DNA of 50,902 bases from Micavibrio sp. UBA2705 (GCA_002354205.1 DELD01000005.1:1-50902); one strand, 5' to 3'. Positions 15,581 through 24,968 are shown, counted from the first letter of the stretch. A program made the numbers and translations. The notes: generated by a model from the sequence alone, not told the origin.

Positions 15581-17005
15581 ATGGGACTCGCTATAAAACA
15601 AAATGCCGATGCGCCGCAAGAACAGGTGATGCGCACAATATCGCCAATTGATGGCGAATTATATCTACAACGGCGCTTAGATAGCCGCGCAGATATTGCT
15701 GCAGCGTTGTTGAAAGCTGAAAACGCACAAAAAACATGGAAGAGACTGCCTTTAGAAGACAAGCAGGCGCTGTTGTTAAAAGCTCTTGATGCGTTAATGG
15801 CGCAGCAAGATGACATTGCCATGGAGATTACGCAGCAAATGGGGCGCCCTATTGCGCAGGCGGCGGGGGAGCTTAACGGTTTAAAAGAGCGCGCCTTATA
15901 CATGATCAATAAAGCGCCAGAGGCATTGGCTGATATTGTGCCTGAGCCTATTGATGGATTCACGCGCTATATTAAACGCGAAGCCCTTGGCATTGTGGCG
16001 ATTGTAGCGCCGTGGAATTATCCTTACTTAACATCAGTAAATGGTATTTTTCCTGCATTGCTTGCGGGGAATGCGGTTTTGTTAAAACATTCGCACCAAA
16101 CGCCTTTGGTTGCAGACCGTTATGCTGAGGCGTTTGCAGCAGCAGGCCTGCCAGATGGCGTGTTCCAAACGCTTGATTTATCGCATGATGATACGGCGTT
16201 TATGATTGCTGATCCACGCGTTGATTTTGTCAACTTCACAGGCTCAGTCAAAGGCGGCCTTGCCGTGCAGAAAGCACTATCTTCGCGTTTTGTTGCGGCG
16301 GGATTAGAGCTTGGTGGCAAAGACGCGGCGTATGTCCGCGCCGATGCGGCGATTGATAATGCGGTAGAAAGCCTTGTTGATGGCGCGTTTTTTAATTCAG
16401 GACAGTCATGCTGCGGCATTGAACGTATTTACGTTCATGAATCTGTTTATGATGCTTTTGTTGAAAAATTCGTTGAGATGACCAAAACATATAAACTTGG
16501 CAATCCGCTGAATAAAGAAACAAATTTAGGCCCGATGGTGCGCACATCATCGGCTGATTTTGTCCGCAGTGAAATTAAAAAAGCTGTGGCGCAAGGCGCA
16601 AAAGCTTTGATTGATGAAAGCCTTTTCCCAAGTAGCAAAGAAGGCACAGCCTATCTTGCGCCGCAAGTTATAGTCGATGTTGACCACACAATGGATATTA
16701 TGCGCGAAGAAAACTTTGGCCCCGTGGTCGGCATTATGAAGGTCAGTAATGACAGCGAAGCCCTGCGCCTTGTTAATGATAGCGCCTATGGCCTCACAGC
16801 ATCTATCTGGACGCAAGATCATGCCATCGGCGAAGCGCTTGCCGAAGATGTTGAGGCTGGCACAGTATTTATCAATCGCTGTGATTACCTTGACCCTGCG
16901 CTTGCATGGACAGGCGTTAAAAATTCTGGGCGCGGATGCACATTATCCGTTTTGGGCTATGAAAGTCTGACCCGTCCCAAAAGCTATCATTTTAAGGAGA
17001 TATAA
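15581..17005 (+). CDS. NAD(P)-dependent aldehyde dehydrogenase
   Basis: This 474-residue aldehyde dehydrogenase oxidises an aldehyde to an acid. The general-base Glu243 sits in GLELGGKDAAY and the nucleophile Cys277 in NSGQSCCGIER. The Asn motif PWNYPYL and the end motif GREVTLS-like GRGCTLSVLGYESLTR are present. It lies in a four-gene operon between the gamma-glutamyl ligase gene and an iron alcohol dehydrogenase gene, the start of which follows after two bases. The likely substrate is therefore a gamma-glutamyl-amino-aldehyde, as for PuuC or the isopropylamine/alaninol pathway enzymes. The N-terminus is short for the family. AAGGGAGAAG precedes the ATG. Confidence 0.9.
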   Translation: MGLAIKQNADAPQEQVMRTISPIDGELYLQRRLDSRADIAAALLKAENAQKTWKRLPLEDKQALLLKALDALMAQQDDIAMEITQQMGRPIAQAAGELNGLKERALYMINKAPEALADIVPEPIDGFTRYIKREALGIVAIVAPWNYPYLTSVNGIFPALLAGNAVLLKHSHQTPLVADRYAEAFAAAGLPDGVFQTLDLSHDDTAFMIADPRVDFVNFTGSVKGGLAVQKALSSRFVAAGLELGGKDAAYVRADAAIDNAVESLVDGAFFNSGQSCCGIERIYVHESVYDAFVEKFVEMTKTYKLGNPLNKETNLGPMVRTSSADFVRSEIKKAVAQGAKALIDESLFPSSKEGTAYLAPQVIVDVDHTMDIMREENFGPVVGIMKVSNDSEALRLVNDSAYGLTASIWTQDHAIGEALAEDVEAGTVFINRCDYLDPALAWTGVKNSGRGCTLSVLGYESLTRPKSYHFKEI

Positions 17006-17007
17006 GC

Positions 17008-18195
17008 ATGACTATGACAGGAAATTGGAACTATCCAACGCAAATGATTTTCGGCGCAGGCACAATTCAGAAACTGCCTGAAACATGTAAAGGCCTTGGC
17101 ATGAGCAAACCGCTTTTGATTACGGATGAAGGCTTGAAAGATGCGCCTATCGTCATGAATACATTGGCATTAATGGACAAAGCAGGCATGAGCGCGGGGC
17201 TGTTTACTGGCGTTAAAGGCAACCCAACAGGTGAAAATGTTGATGATGGTGTAAAAGCCTATCATGATGGCGGCTATGATGGGGTTATCGCCTTTGGCGG
17301 CGGTAGCGGCATTGATGCTGCAAAAGCTATCGCGCTGATGGTTGGGCAAGACCGCCCGTTATGGGATTTTGAAGATGTTGGCGATAACTGGACACACGTA
17401 AATGTTGAAGGCATGGCGCCAGTCGTGGCTGTACCAACAACCGCGGGCACAGGTTCGGAAGTTGGCCGCGCAAGTGTGATCACCAATGCGCAGACCCATG
17501 AAAAGAAAATCATTTTTCATGCCAATATGCTCCCTGCTGTTGTGATTGCAGACCCTGAATTAACTATTGGTTTGCCAGCGCCACTAACTGCGGCAACGGG
17601 CGTTGATGCGCTTGTTCATGCCTTTGAAGCGTTTTGTGCGCCGGGTTATCACCCCATGGCGGATGGTATTGCCATGGAAGCAATGCGCCTGATTAAACAC
17701 AATTTGATTACCGCCTATAATGACGGCGCCAATATTGAGGCACGTGCAAATATGTTGGTCGCCTCAACAATGGGTGCAACAGCGTTTCAAAAAGGGCTTG
17801 GCGGCGTTCATGCGCTCGCGCATCCTTTAGGTGGCGTGTTTGATAAGCATCATGGCTTGTTAAACGCGATTTTGATGCCATATGTGATGCTAAGAAACCG
17901 TGATGCCATTGCTGCACGTATGGATCTTCTTGCGCGTGTGCTTGACTTACCTGTTGTGACATCTGGCTTTGATGCTGTTTATAACTGGGTGATTGAGCTG
18001 CGCAGCGCGCTGAATATTCCGCATACATTGGCAGCGCTAGAAATTCCGCTTGAAAAATGTGCTGAAATTGGCGAAATGGCTGTTAACGACCCATCGGCGG
18101 GCGGTAACCCTGTGGCATTAAGTGCTGCGGATTACGCGGCGATTTGTCATGCGGCTATTCTTGGAGAAACTGGCGACGTTAAAGTTGCTGCATAA
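17008..18195 (+). CDS. Iron-containing alcohol dehydrogenase
   Basis: This is a group III (FucO/AdhB-type) NAD-dependent alcohol dehydrogenase of 395 residues. The nucleotide-binding GGGSGIDAAKA lies near 96-106 and the signature PTTAGTGSEV follows. The four metal ligands can be placed by comparison with FucO: Asp200 and His204 (GVDALVHAFE), His268 (HALAHPLGG) and His282 (KHHGLLNA). Its position inside the gamma-glutamyl-amine operon suggests it interconverts an amino alcohol, or its glutamylated form, with the aldehyde that the preceding enzyme oxidises. The Shine-Dalgarno AAGGAG overlaps the end of the upstream gene. Confidence 0.92.
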   Translation: MTMTGNWNYPTQMIFGAGTIQKLPETCKGLGMSKPLLITDEGLKDAPIVMNTLALMDKAGMSAGLFTGVKGNPTGENVDDGVKAYHDGGYDGVIAFGGGSGIDAAKAIALMVGQDRPLWDFEDVGDNWTHVNVEGMAPVVAVPTTAGTGSEVGRASVITNAQTHEKKIIFHANMLPAVVIADPELTIGLPAPLTAATGVDALVHAFEAFCAPGYHPMADGIAMEAMRLIKHNLITAYNDGANIEARANMLVASTMGATAFQKGLGGVHALAHPLGGVFDKHHGLLNAILMPYVMLRNRDAIAARMDLLARVLDLPVVTSGFDAVYNWVIELRSALNIPHTLAALEIPLEKCAEIGEMAVNDPSAGGNPVALSAADYAAICHAAILGETGDVKVAA

Positions 18196-18211
18196 GGAAA
18201 GCTGAGAGCTT

Positions 18212-18961
18212 ATGAAGCCGCTACGCATTGCTATATCAGCAAATTTCATGCACCCTGATCGCTCGCGTTTGGCTTACCCGCCAAAGACGATTATCTATGG
18301 TGAAGAAAGCATGTATCACTGGTTCGAAGAAGGCGGGGCGATCCCCTATATGATCCCGCGCCTTTCAGGCAAGTTTACGCTTGAAGACGTTCTAGCTGAT
18401 TTTGACGGTGTGGTGTTTAGTGGTGGGGCGGATCTGTCCCCAAAATCATACGGCGAAGAACCTTTGCGCCCTGAATGGGCGGGGGATTTCGCGCGTGATC
18501 AATATGAATTGGCGTTGTTTAAGGCTGCGCGGGCGCTGGATAAGCCTATATTGGGCATTTGCCGCGGGCATCAACTTATTAACGTCGCGCTTGGCGGTTC
18601 GCTTTATCAAGATACACATACGCAGCTAGAGGGCGCAGAGTTGCATCGTGATGGTGACATTTACGATGCGTTAGGTCACGACCTTTCTATTGTAGAAGGT
18701 TCAGTTTTATCAAATATTTACAATGGAAACTTAAAGCAAAAAATTAATTCTGTGCATCATCAAGCTATTAAGCAATTAGGCCAAGGCCTATCCGTACAAG
18801 CGCGTTCGGTATTGGATAATGTGATTGAAGCGATATGGTATGAAGATAGCGCGCAATATATTCTCGGCGTGCAGTGGCATCCTGAATGGATGAAAGACCC
18901 ACAAATGTTAGACCCTGACCTAATACGTGATGATTTTTTAGCTGCGTGTCGCGCGCGGTGA
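18212..18961 (+). CDS. Gamma-glutamyl-GABA hydrolase-like peptidase C26 (PuuD type)
   Basis: This class I glutamine amidotransferase-fold hydrolase has 249 residues. The catalytic triad is visible: Cys117 in GICRGHQLINVA, and His223 and Glu225 in VQWHPEWM. The oxyanion region VVFSGGADLSP fits too. PuuD enzymes release glutamate from gamma-glutamyl-GABA; here it would release the final acid from the glutamylated intermediate made by the three preceding enzymes. It is 16 bases after the alcohol dehydrogenase and closes the operon. The fold and family are secure, the exact substrate is not. Confidence 0.88.
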   Translation: MKPLRIAISANFMHPDRSRLAYPPKTIIYGEESMYHWFEEGGAIPYMIPRLSGKFTLEDVLADFDGVVFSGGADLSPKSYGEEPLRPEWAGDFARDQYELALFKAARALDKPILGICRGHQLINVALGGSLYQDTHTQLEGAELHRDGDIYDALGHDLSIVEGSVLSNIYNGNLKQKINSVHHQAIKQLGQGLSVQARSVLDNVIEAIWYEDSAQYILGVQWHPEWMKDPQMLDPDLIRDDFLAACRAR

Positions 18962-19080
18962 GCGCATTAAAAGTCGAAACAGCATCAACCCGATGTTGCA
19001 ATGGTTGAGGTTTTGTGCGACCATTGGTTAAGCGTAGTTACTATCATTTATCTTATTCTATGTTTTAAGTGGGTCGCGTC

Positions 19081-19521
19081 ATGAAACATTCCTTCATATC
19101 GGTTTTTACCATCATATTGCTGTTTTCTGCGCATGTATCGACCGCGGCGCAGGCGGGCTCATTGCGTTTTGGTAAGGACAGCCAAGTCATAAAACTCCAA
19201 GACATCAAAATGAAAGGCCCAAATGGCGAGCAGCTTTATTTAGGGTATTTGCTTGAAACGGATTATTTCGTATTAGGGACGGGCGTACAAGATAAGGGCT
19301 ATGTGATTGGTATAAAGGGACAAGATGACGGGTTTTACCGCATCCCAGATGCGCAAAAGGTACAAATTGCTAAAAATACAGGGTTGCTGCCGCGCGAGTT
19401 TCCTCTTTATACAATTAGTCCGCTACAATATGCGATAGGTTATTCTCTGTGGTTTTCTATTGCCATATTATGCCTGTGGATGATGATCGGGAAAATGTCG
19501 CGCAAGCCAAAGCGCCTATAG
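19081..19521 (+). CDS. Exported single-pass membrane protein of unknown function
   Basis: I do not recognise this 146-residue protein. It has an N-terminal signal peptide (about 1-24, with a likely cut after TAAQA), a soluble middle part of about 85 residues with Gly/Lys/Asp-rich beta-type sequence, and a C-terminal membrane helix (about 118-138) followed by a short basic tail RKPKRL. That layout puts the middle domain in the periplasm and the tail inside the cell. ATG 19081 is chosen over GTG 19069, since AAGTGGG lies at a normal distance before the ATG. It stands alone between the hydrolase and the exonuclease genes. Confidence 0.65.
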   Translation: MKHSFISVFTIILLFSAHVSTAAQAGSLRFGKDSQVIKLQDIKMKGPNGEQLYLGYLLETDYFVLGTGVQDKGYVIGIKGQDDGFYRIPDAQKVQIAKNTGLLPREFPLYTISPLQYAIGYSLWFSIAILCLWMMIGKMSRKPKRL

Positions 19522-19650
19522 GGCCATGAAGTATAATCTTACCCATATTTTTTTCATAATTATTGCTCTGCGGTAAAGAATTTCCTTGATTTTTGTTGCC
19601 TAATTGTGCATTGCTGTTCTTTCACAACACATAAAAAGAACAGGGTAGCT

Positions 19651-21372
19651 ATGTCTAGATCAAACACACGTAAAAACAATAAGAACAGCAACCGCCGCCG
19701 CCAAGACCCTCAGCAGGCGTATGAAAAACAGATTCTTACACAGAAATTCACAAATATTGCCTATGGCAGTTTGAAAGCTGGTGACATCGAAGCGAATATC
19801 ATTAGCAAGATGGATATTCCTGACCGTTTCCCAGCCGCGGTTGTCAAAGAAGTGCAAGCGATTGTTGCCACACAGTCAAACCCGCAAGATTTATTGCAAG
19901 ACCCTAAACGTGAAGATTTAACGCATTTGCCATTGGTTACAATTGATGGCGAAGATGCACGTGATTTTGATGATGCAGTGCATGCTTACCCTGACCCAGA
20001 TGGCGGCAATAAAGATGGTCACATCCTTTGGGTTGCTATTGCAGATGTATCTCATTATGTGCGCCCAGGTACGGCGCTTGATAAAGAAGCAAAAAAACGT
20101 GGTACATCTGTGTATTTCCCAAGCAAAGTTGTGCCGATGTTGCCAGAAGAGCTTTCAAACGGCCTGTGTTCATTAAAACCTGATGAGTATCGTGCCTGCG
20201 TTGCTTATGAAATGAAAATCAGCGCCAAAGGTAAAGTCATTAATGCAAAAATGCATAATGGCGTGATGAAGTCTGTCGCGCGCCTGACATATCCGCAGGT
20301 GCTTTCAGGCATTGACGGTAAGCCAGATGCTGCTGTGGCGCCAATCATGGATACGCTGATTAAGCCAATGCATAATGTGTTTAAAAGCTTATTGCAAAAC
20401 CGTGAAGGGCGCGGCGCAATTAATTTTGGCTTTGATGAAATTTCCGTGCATACAACAAAAGACAACCCTGATGTCCCAGAATTTGATCAAATCACGGGCG
20501 ATGATGCACGCTGTTTGATTGAAGAAGCAATGATCGCCGCCAATATCAGCGCTGCGCGTGATGAAAACAAGTTAAAACAAGGTGTTTACCGCGTACAAGG
20601 TAAGCCTAATGCGCGCAAGAAAGAAACAATCAAAGAGCTGTTGAAATTGGGCGTTACTTCGGCAACAGGCTGTGAATCAGGCAAGGAAATTAGCGGTAAA
20701 ACGTTCGTTGCGATGCTTGAAGAGGCTGAGCTGTCTGATGATCCAAGCCACGCTAAATCATTAATTTTGCGGATGCAAAAACGCGCGTTTTATACGGATA
20801 AAAACGTGGGTCATTTCTGCCTCGCATTGCCTGAATATACACATTTTACATCGCCTATCCGCCGTTACCCTGATTTAATGGTGCATCGTAACCTTAAAAC
20901 AGCGTTTAACTTTAGCGCAGAGCCACCAAGCGCAACAATGGAAAGTGATGCGAAGCATTGTTCGTACACAGAGCGCCGCGCCGATAAAGCGTCTAAAGAA
21001 GCGAATAAGCAATATACAATGAGCTATTTACACGGCCTACAAGGCCAGACGCTTACTGCACGCGTTGTTGACGTAAGCGCGGCGCGCGGTATTCGTATAT
21101 CCATTGATAATTGCAATTATCACACAAATATGAACAAAACCGATTTGCCTACAGGTCCATATGCATTAAACCAAGACAAAAATGCCCTGACGAACACAAT
21201 AACAGGCCATTGCTTTAACATTGGTGATGAACTTGATGTATCGTTGCATTTTGGCCTTCGTGATGATGATGATGCGCCAGTGGTTTTCCTTGATAATCCT
21301 GATCAAGCCTTGCCACAAACAAAAGCACAGCCGAAGAATAAGAAGAATAAGGGCCAAAACCCACAGCCATAA
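19651..21372 (+). CDS. RNase II/R-family 3'-5' exoribonuclease, short form
   Basis: This RNB-domain hydrolytic exoribonuclease has 573 residues. The catalytic aspartate cluster is in DGEDARDFDDAVHAY (about 98-112). The RNB domain continues through IADVSHYVRPGTALDKEA, FPSKVVPMLPEELSNGLCSL and FTSPIRRYPDLMVHR. A C-terminal S1-like segment (about 465-550) follows, then a Lys/Gln-rich tail. RNase R of E. coli has over 800 residues; here the N-terminal helix-turn-helix and cold-shock domains are missing or reduced to a basic Arg/Asn-rich stretch. ATG 19651 is chosen for the CAGGG ribosome site; an upstream in-frame ATG has none. Confidence 0.85.
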   Translation: MSRSNTRKNNKNSNRRRQDPQQAYEKQILTQKFTNIAYGSLKAGDIEANIISKMDIPDRFPAAVVKEVQAIVATQSNPQDLLQDPKREDLTHLPLVTIDGEDARDFDDAVHAYPDPDGGNKDGHILWVAIADVSHYVRPGTALDKEAKKRGTSVYFPSKVVPMLPEELSNGLCSLKPDEYRACVAYEMKISAKGKVINAKMHNGVMKSVARLTYPQVLSGIDGKPDAAVAPIMDTLIKPMHNVFKSLLQNREGRGAINFGFDEISVHTTKDNPDVPEFDQITGDDARCLIEEAMIAANISAARDENKLKQGVYRVQGKPNARKKETIKELLKLGVTSATGCESGKEISGKTFVAMLEEAELSDDPSHAKSLILRMQKRAFYTDKNVGHFCLALPEYTHFTSPIRRYPDLMVHRNLKTAFNFSAEPPSATMESDAKHCSYTERRADKASKEANKQYTMSYLHGLQGQTLTARVVDVSAARGIRISIDNCNYHTNMNKTDLPTGPYALNQDKNALTNTITGHCFNIGDELDVSLHFGLRDDDDAPVVFLDNPDQALPQTKAQPKNKKNKGQNPQP

Positions 21373-21383
21373 TATAAAGTTTC

Positions 21384-21434
21384 AAACGCCGCCAAGCTTT
21401 GCTGTAATTTTCTAGGCTAAGCGGCGGCGTTTTT
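21384..21434 (+). terminator. Rho-independent terminator after the exoribonuclease gene
   Basis: A 10-bp perfect stem AAACGCCGCC (21384-21393) / GGCGGCGTTT (21423-21432) with a 29-base loop runs into a T tract. Confidence 0.8.
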
Positions 21435-21573
21435 ATGTTTATTACACATTTTTCTGCATATCTTTACTATTATTGCGTAATTCCTCTTTACTTTTTATGT
21501 AAATTGTTGTTTAATCTTCCTACGCTGCGCCATAAAAAGCTAATCAAACTTCCGTAGCGTAAAGGGAGAAACC

Positions 21574-23922
21574 ATGACAGATAATATTATATTCAAAGAC
21601 ATCACTGATATCACCAACTTCATCAGAAACAATCGTGCCGAATTACCGAAGGCGGAATATAACTCCCTTGACCTGCTTATTTTACTATGGCGCGCACACC
21701 CATCCGCTTTTGATGAAGCGCTTGAAAAGTGTGGCGTTGATGCGGATAAACTTACGCCAGAACTATATAATATTTATGACCTCAATTTAAAAAATGCGGT
21801 GCAAGCGCCAGCGGCAAATAAAGTGCAATTTAGCGATGAGTTCGCAAATAAATTCACGGCCATTGCTGCGCATATCAAGATGGAAACAGGCGACTTTAAA
21901 GTGCTGGATCTTGTGAATACGCTGATGACCTATGATGATACAGCCGCAGGCATGGCGCTCCATGCAAGCCAGCAAGGTAGCGAGGCCGATACGCAGGCGA
22001 TTTTTGCAGCGGCGCATGATACCTTACAAAATGGCATGTCGAACCCTGTTTATATTCCAAAGGCATCAGCCGTGAAGCCGCCCGTCAGCAAAAGTGATGA
22101 TGATGAAGATTTCTCACCTACGGATGTGCTGGAAAACCTTGTTGACCTTGCGATGGATGAAAAATTATCTCCTGTCATCGGGCGCGGCGATGAATTACAG
22201 CAAATGGTGCAAGTTTTATTGCGCAAAAAGAAAAGCAACCCGTTAATTGTCGGCGAAGCCGGCACGGGTAAGACGTCATTGGTTGAAGCCCTCGCGCAGG
22301 CGATTGCTGATGATGAAGTTCCTGAGAAACTTAAGCTGCGCCCAGTATTAAGCCTTGATATGGGCGGATTGCTCGCGGGAACAAGGTTGCGCGGTATGTT
22401 TGAAGAGCGCCTCAAAGCCGTGCTTGAATATGTTGCCGCCAATAACGCGGTTTTGTTTATCGACGAAACACATATGGTCATGGGCGCAGGTACATCAGGT
22501 GACAAAGACATGGACATGTCGAATATGTTGAAGCCTTATTTAAGCGCAGGTACAATCAGCGTCATAGGCGCGACGACATTTAAAGAAGCCAAAAAATTAG
22601 AGCAAGATAAAGCCTTTATGCGCCGCTTTGGTGTTGTGCAGGTTAACGAACCCAAGCCAGAACTTGCGCTTGAAATGATCGCAGGACAGGTCGCAAGCTA
22701 TGAGCGCCACCATGAAGGCATAGGCGTTGATGATAGCGCAGTGAAGGCGGCAGTGGCGCTGTCGGATAGATATATACGCGATGCTTTCCTGCCAGATAAA
22801 GCATTGAGCCTTCTTGATGATGCAATGGCGGCGCAAAGCGCGAAATCTGTCCCCGAGGGTGCAGAAGCTGGCGTTGTGAGCGAGGTTGATATCTATGCGC
22901 AGCTAAGTAAGAAACTAGGCCGCGTAATGACCAAGACAAGCGACCAAGAGGAGCAAAAGAAACTCTTGTCGCTTAGTGCGGAATTTAACAAAGCAGTCAT
23001 GCATCAAGACCAAGCGATAGATAAAATCGCCTTTGCCATACAAAATGCCAAAGTCGACCTGTTTGACGACCGTAAGAATAAAACGCTGGGCAGCTTTTTA
23101 TTCTCAGGGCCAACAGGCGTAGGTAAAACAGAGCTTGTTAATAAAATGAGCGAGGTTCTTGATGTGCCGCTATTACGCTTTGATATGTCAGAATTTCAAG
23201 ATAAAGAATCTGTAAACCGCCTTATTGGCTCTCCGCCCGGTTATAATGGGCACGACCAAGGCGGCGAGCTTGTAAATGCCGTGCGCAAGAACCCACATTC
23301 TATTGTTTTATTTGACGAGATTGAAAAGGCACATCCTGATGTTTATAAGCTGCTATTACAGGTCATGGATAATGGCAAGTTAACGGCAAGTAATGGCGAT
23401 ATCGCTGATTTCCAGAACAGTTACGTGACCATGACAACCAATGCAGGGGCAAGCATTAAGCCCAAGCGCGGCATTGGTTTTGCGGCAGAAGAGCAGGGCA
23501 CAAACCCTGAAAAAACGCAGCATATTTTGGAGCGTTTCAGCGAAGAGTTCATCGCCCGCCTTGATGAACAGATTGAGTTTAATGCGTTAAATGACGTGAA
23601 TAAAGTCTTGGATATTTTGGAACTCAAACTAACGCCGCGTATCAATGACCTTGCGGCGAAAAATATTCATGTGACGTTCGATAATGCTGCGAAAAAATTC
23701 CTCGCGGACAAATGTGTGGCGCAAAATTTAGGGATTAGACCGTTAGTAAATGTGATAAAAACATATTTCCAAAAAGCTGTCATGGCAGAACATCTGGCTG
23801 GCAACATCAAAGCTGGTGATAACCTGCGCGTGCGCGGCCCGTTAAATAGCGATGATGATGCCCTGCGCATTGAACAGCAGCCGCGCCCTAACAAGGCGGC
23901 ACAGCCAGCGCTCCAGCATTAG
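21574..23922 (+). CDS. clpA: ClpA-type AAA+ protease ATPase subunit
   Basis: This unfoldase of 782 residues has two AAA+ modules. Walker A motifs are GEAGTGKTS (about 225) and GPTGVGKTE (about 511), with Walker B segments VLFIDETHM and IVLFDEIEKAHPD. The loop RGIGFAAE (about 633) corresponds to the IGL/IGF loop by which ClpA docks on ClpP, so it should deliver substrates to ClpP. There is no ClpB/ClpC-type coiled-coil middle domain. The N-terminal about 150 residues are only weakly like a Clp_N domain and carry a long insertion or replacement. No clpS gene lies upstream, where it is commonly found. AAGGGAG precedes the ATG. It may be a second, specialised ClpA. Confidence 0.88.
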   Translation: MTDNIIFKDITDITNFIRNNRAELPKAEYNSLDLLILLWRAHPSAFDEALEKCGVDADKLTPELYNIYDLNLKNAVQAPAANKVQFSDEFANKFTAIAAHIKMETGDFKVLDLVNTLMTYDDTAAGMALHASQQGSEADTQAIFAAAHDTLQNGMSNPVYIPKASAVKPPVSKSDDDEDFSPTDVLENLVDLAMDEKLSPVIGRGDELQQMVQVLLRKKKSNPLIVGEAGTGKTSLVEALAQAIADDEVPEKLKLRPVLSLDMGGLLAGTRLRGMFEERLKAVLEYVAANNAVLFIDETHMVMGAGTSGDKDMDMSNMLKPYLSAGTISVIGATTFKEAKKLEQDKAFMRRFGVVQVNEPKPELALEMIAGQVASYERHHEGIGVDDSAVKAAVALSDRYIRDAFLPDKALSLLDDAMAAQSAKSVPEGAEAGVVSEVDIYAQLSKKLGRVMTKTSDQEEQKKLLSLSAEFNKAVMHQDQAIDKIAFAIQNAKVDLFDDRKNKTLGSFLFSGPTGVGKTELVNKMSEVLDVPLLRFDMSEFQDKESVNRLIGSPPGYNGHDQGGELVNAVRKNPHSIVLFDEIEKAHPDVYKLLLQVMDNGKLTASNGDIADFQNSYVTMTTNAGASIKPKRGIGFAAEEQGTNPEKTQHILERFSEEFIARLDEQIEFNALNDVNKVLDILELKLTPRINDLAAKNIHVTFDNAAKKFLADKCVAQNLGIRPLVNVIKTYFQKAVMAEHLAGNIKAGDNLRVRGPLNSDDDALRIEQQPRPNKAAQPALQH

Positions 23923-24141
23923 AGCTAGCCTTGCCTTAGCGGACACACAGAGCACTGTACAAGAAAATGGCAATTATTCTTGTGTAATGGCGCGGCAATT
24001 TCACGCGTAAATATATTCTCTGTATATCTCAACTTGATAAAATCATAAATTAACCTCTTGTTAACTTTCTTATTCTACTGTACTGTTCATACATACCAAT
24101 CAGTACGCATATACTTTTTAAGAAATAAAAAGAGGAGAGCA

Positions 24142-24354
24142 ATGTATAAAATTGAAGAAATCAATAGAGAAGGCGCATATCAAAGTTCTGTCGCTACATT
24201 GGAAGAGGCGAAAAAGCTGTTTAGGCGCTATTCTAAACTAACAGATCATATTGTGGTCTATGATGCACAGGGACGCGTTTTATATAAGCACCAAAGGCGC
24301 TTACAAAGCCACAGAATGACCATTGACGCGGCTATCAATGAAGTGATGGCTTAG
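24142..24354 (+). CDS. Small protein of unknown function
   Basis: This protein of 70 residues is unrecognised. It is rich in charge and looks like a small alpha/beta fold: MYKIEEI strand, a helix with LEEAKKLFRRY, a strand HIVVYDAQGRVLY, and a helical tail. The start is supported by a strong AGAGGAGAG Shine-Dalgarno at 24131-24139. A weak promoter TTGTTA (24058-24063) - 17 bases - TACTGT (24081-24086) lies upstream. The stop is 20 bases from the stop of the convergent lipoprotein gene. No membrane segment or signal is present, so it is cytoplasmic. Confidence 0.7.
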   Translation: MYKIEEINREGAYQSSVATLEEAKKLFRRYSKLTDHIVVYDAQGRVLYKHQRRLQSHRMTIDAAINEVMA

Positions 24355-24374
24355 TGACCTAGCGGAGTTGCGAA

Positions 24375-24968
24375 TTAAAGGTTGGCTGGCGCTGCGCCTT
24401 TTAGAGGGCCATAAGGGTGTTTATATTTATCCATGTAAAACTCGCCATTACCTAAATCAATAATCTGTACGCCTGGCATAGCCTGCGCCGCGCGGATACT
24501 ATCCCAAACTGCATTTTTATCATTCAGCATCGCATTGGTGATGCCCAAATCATTTTGTACATCTGTGACCATTTTACGGATTATCGGGTCTTCATGCGTG
24601 CGCGCCGCAATTAACAGGCGCGTTGCAGTATCTTCTTGTTGAGGGTTGCCAAGCTCCACAGAGGCGCGATTGGCAAGTGCTTGCCAGAAAATTTTTGTTT
24701 TTTCTTCTTTGATTACACCAATTTGTGCATCTTGCGTGGCTTGAATCTCTTGCACTGCTTTTTGTGTTTGGGCATTTATCTGAACATTGGCAAGGTTTTC
24801 TTTATGCCGACCACACGCAGCATCAAACTCTACGTTTATAACATTGCCATCTTCATCGTTAATTTTATGTAGGCAGTCATCGCTTAAAGTATGAATGACG
24901 GCATTTGCCGCACAGCCACTTAATACAACAGGAATAGCCACAGCGCCGAACATTTTGATAAGTTTCAT
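24375..24968 (-). CDS. Lipoprotein of unknown function
   Basis: The 197-residue product has a lipoprotein signal with lipobox VLSGC and acylated Cys19, so it is anchored to a membrane, probably the outer one. The mature part has two further cysteines (DDCLHKI and AACGRH), a Gln/Ala-rich helical stretch (about 60-95, QINAQTQKAVQEIQATQ) that looks amphipathic or coiled-coil, and a C-terminal globular part. I do not recognise a family. It is downstream of, and on the same strand as, the Asn-rich repeat protein, with a terminator-like hairpin between, so the two may act together at the cell surface although they are not clearly one transcript. Confidence 0.7.
   Translation of the reverse strand: MKLIKMFGAVAIPVVLSGCAANAVIHTLSDDCLHKINDEDGNVINVEFDAACGRHKENLANVQINAQTQKAVQEIQATQDAQIGVIKEEKTKIFWQALANRASVELGNPQQEDTATRLLIAARTHEDPIIRKMVTDVQNDLGITNAMLNDKNAVWDSIRAAQAMPGVQIIDLGNGEFYMDKYKHPYGPLKGAAPANL

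Noticed and set aside
23959..23983. Inverted repeat ACAAGAA/TTCTTGT after clpA as a terminator
   Set aside because: Seven weak pairs with an 11-base loop and no T tract following.
24142..24968. Small protein and lipoprotein as a toxin-antitoxin pair
   Set aside because: They are convergent, not an operon, and neither resembles a known toxin or antitoxin.
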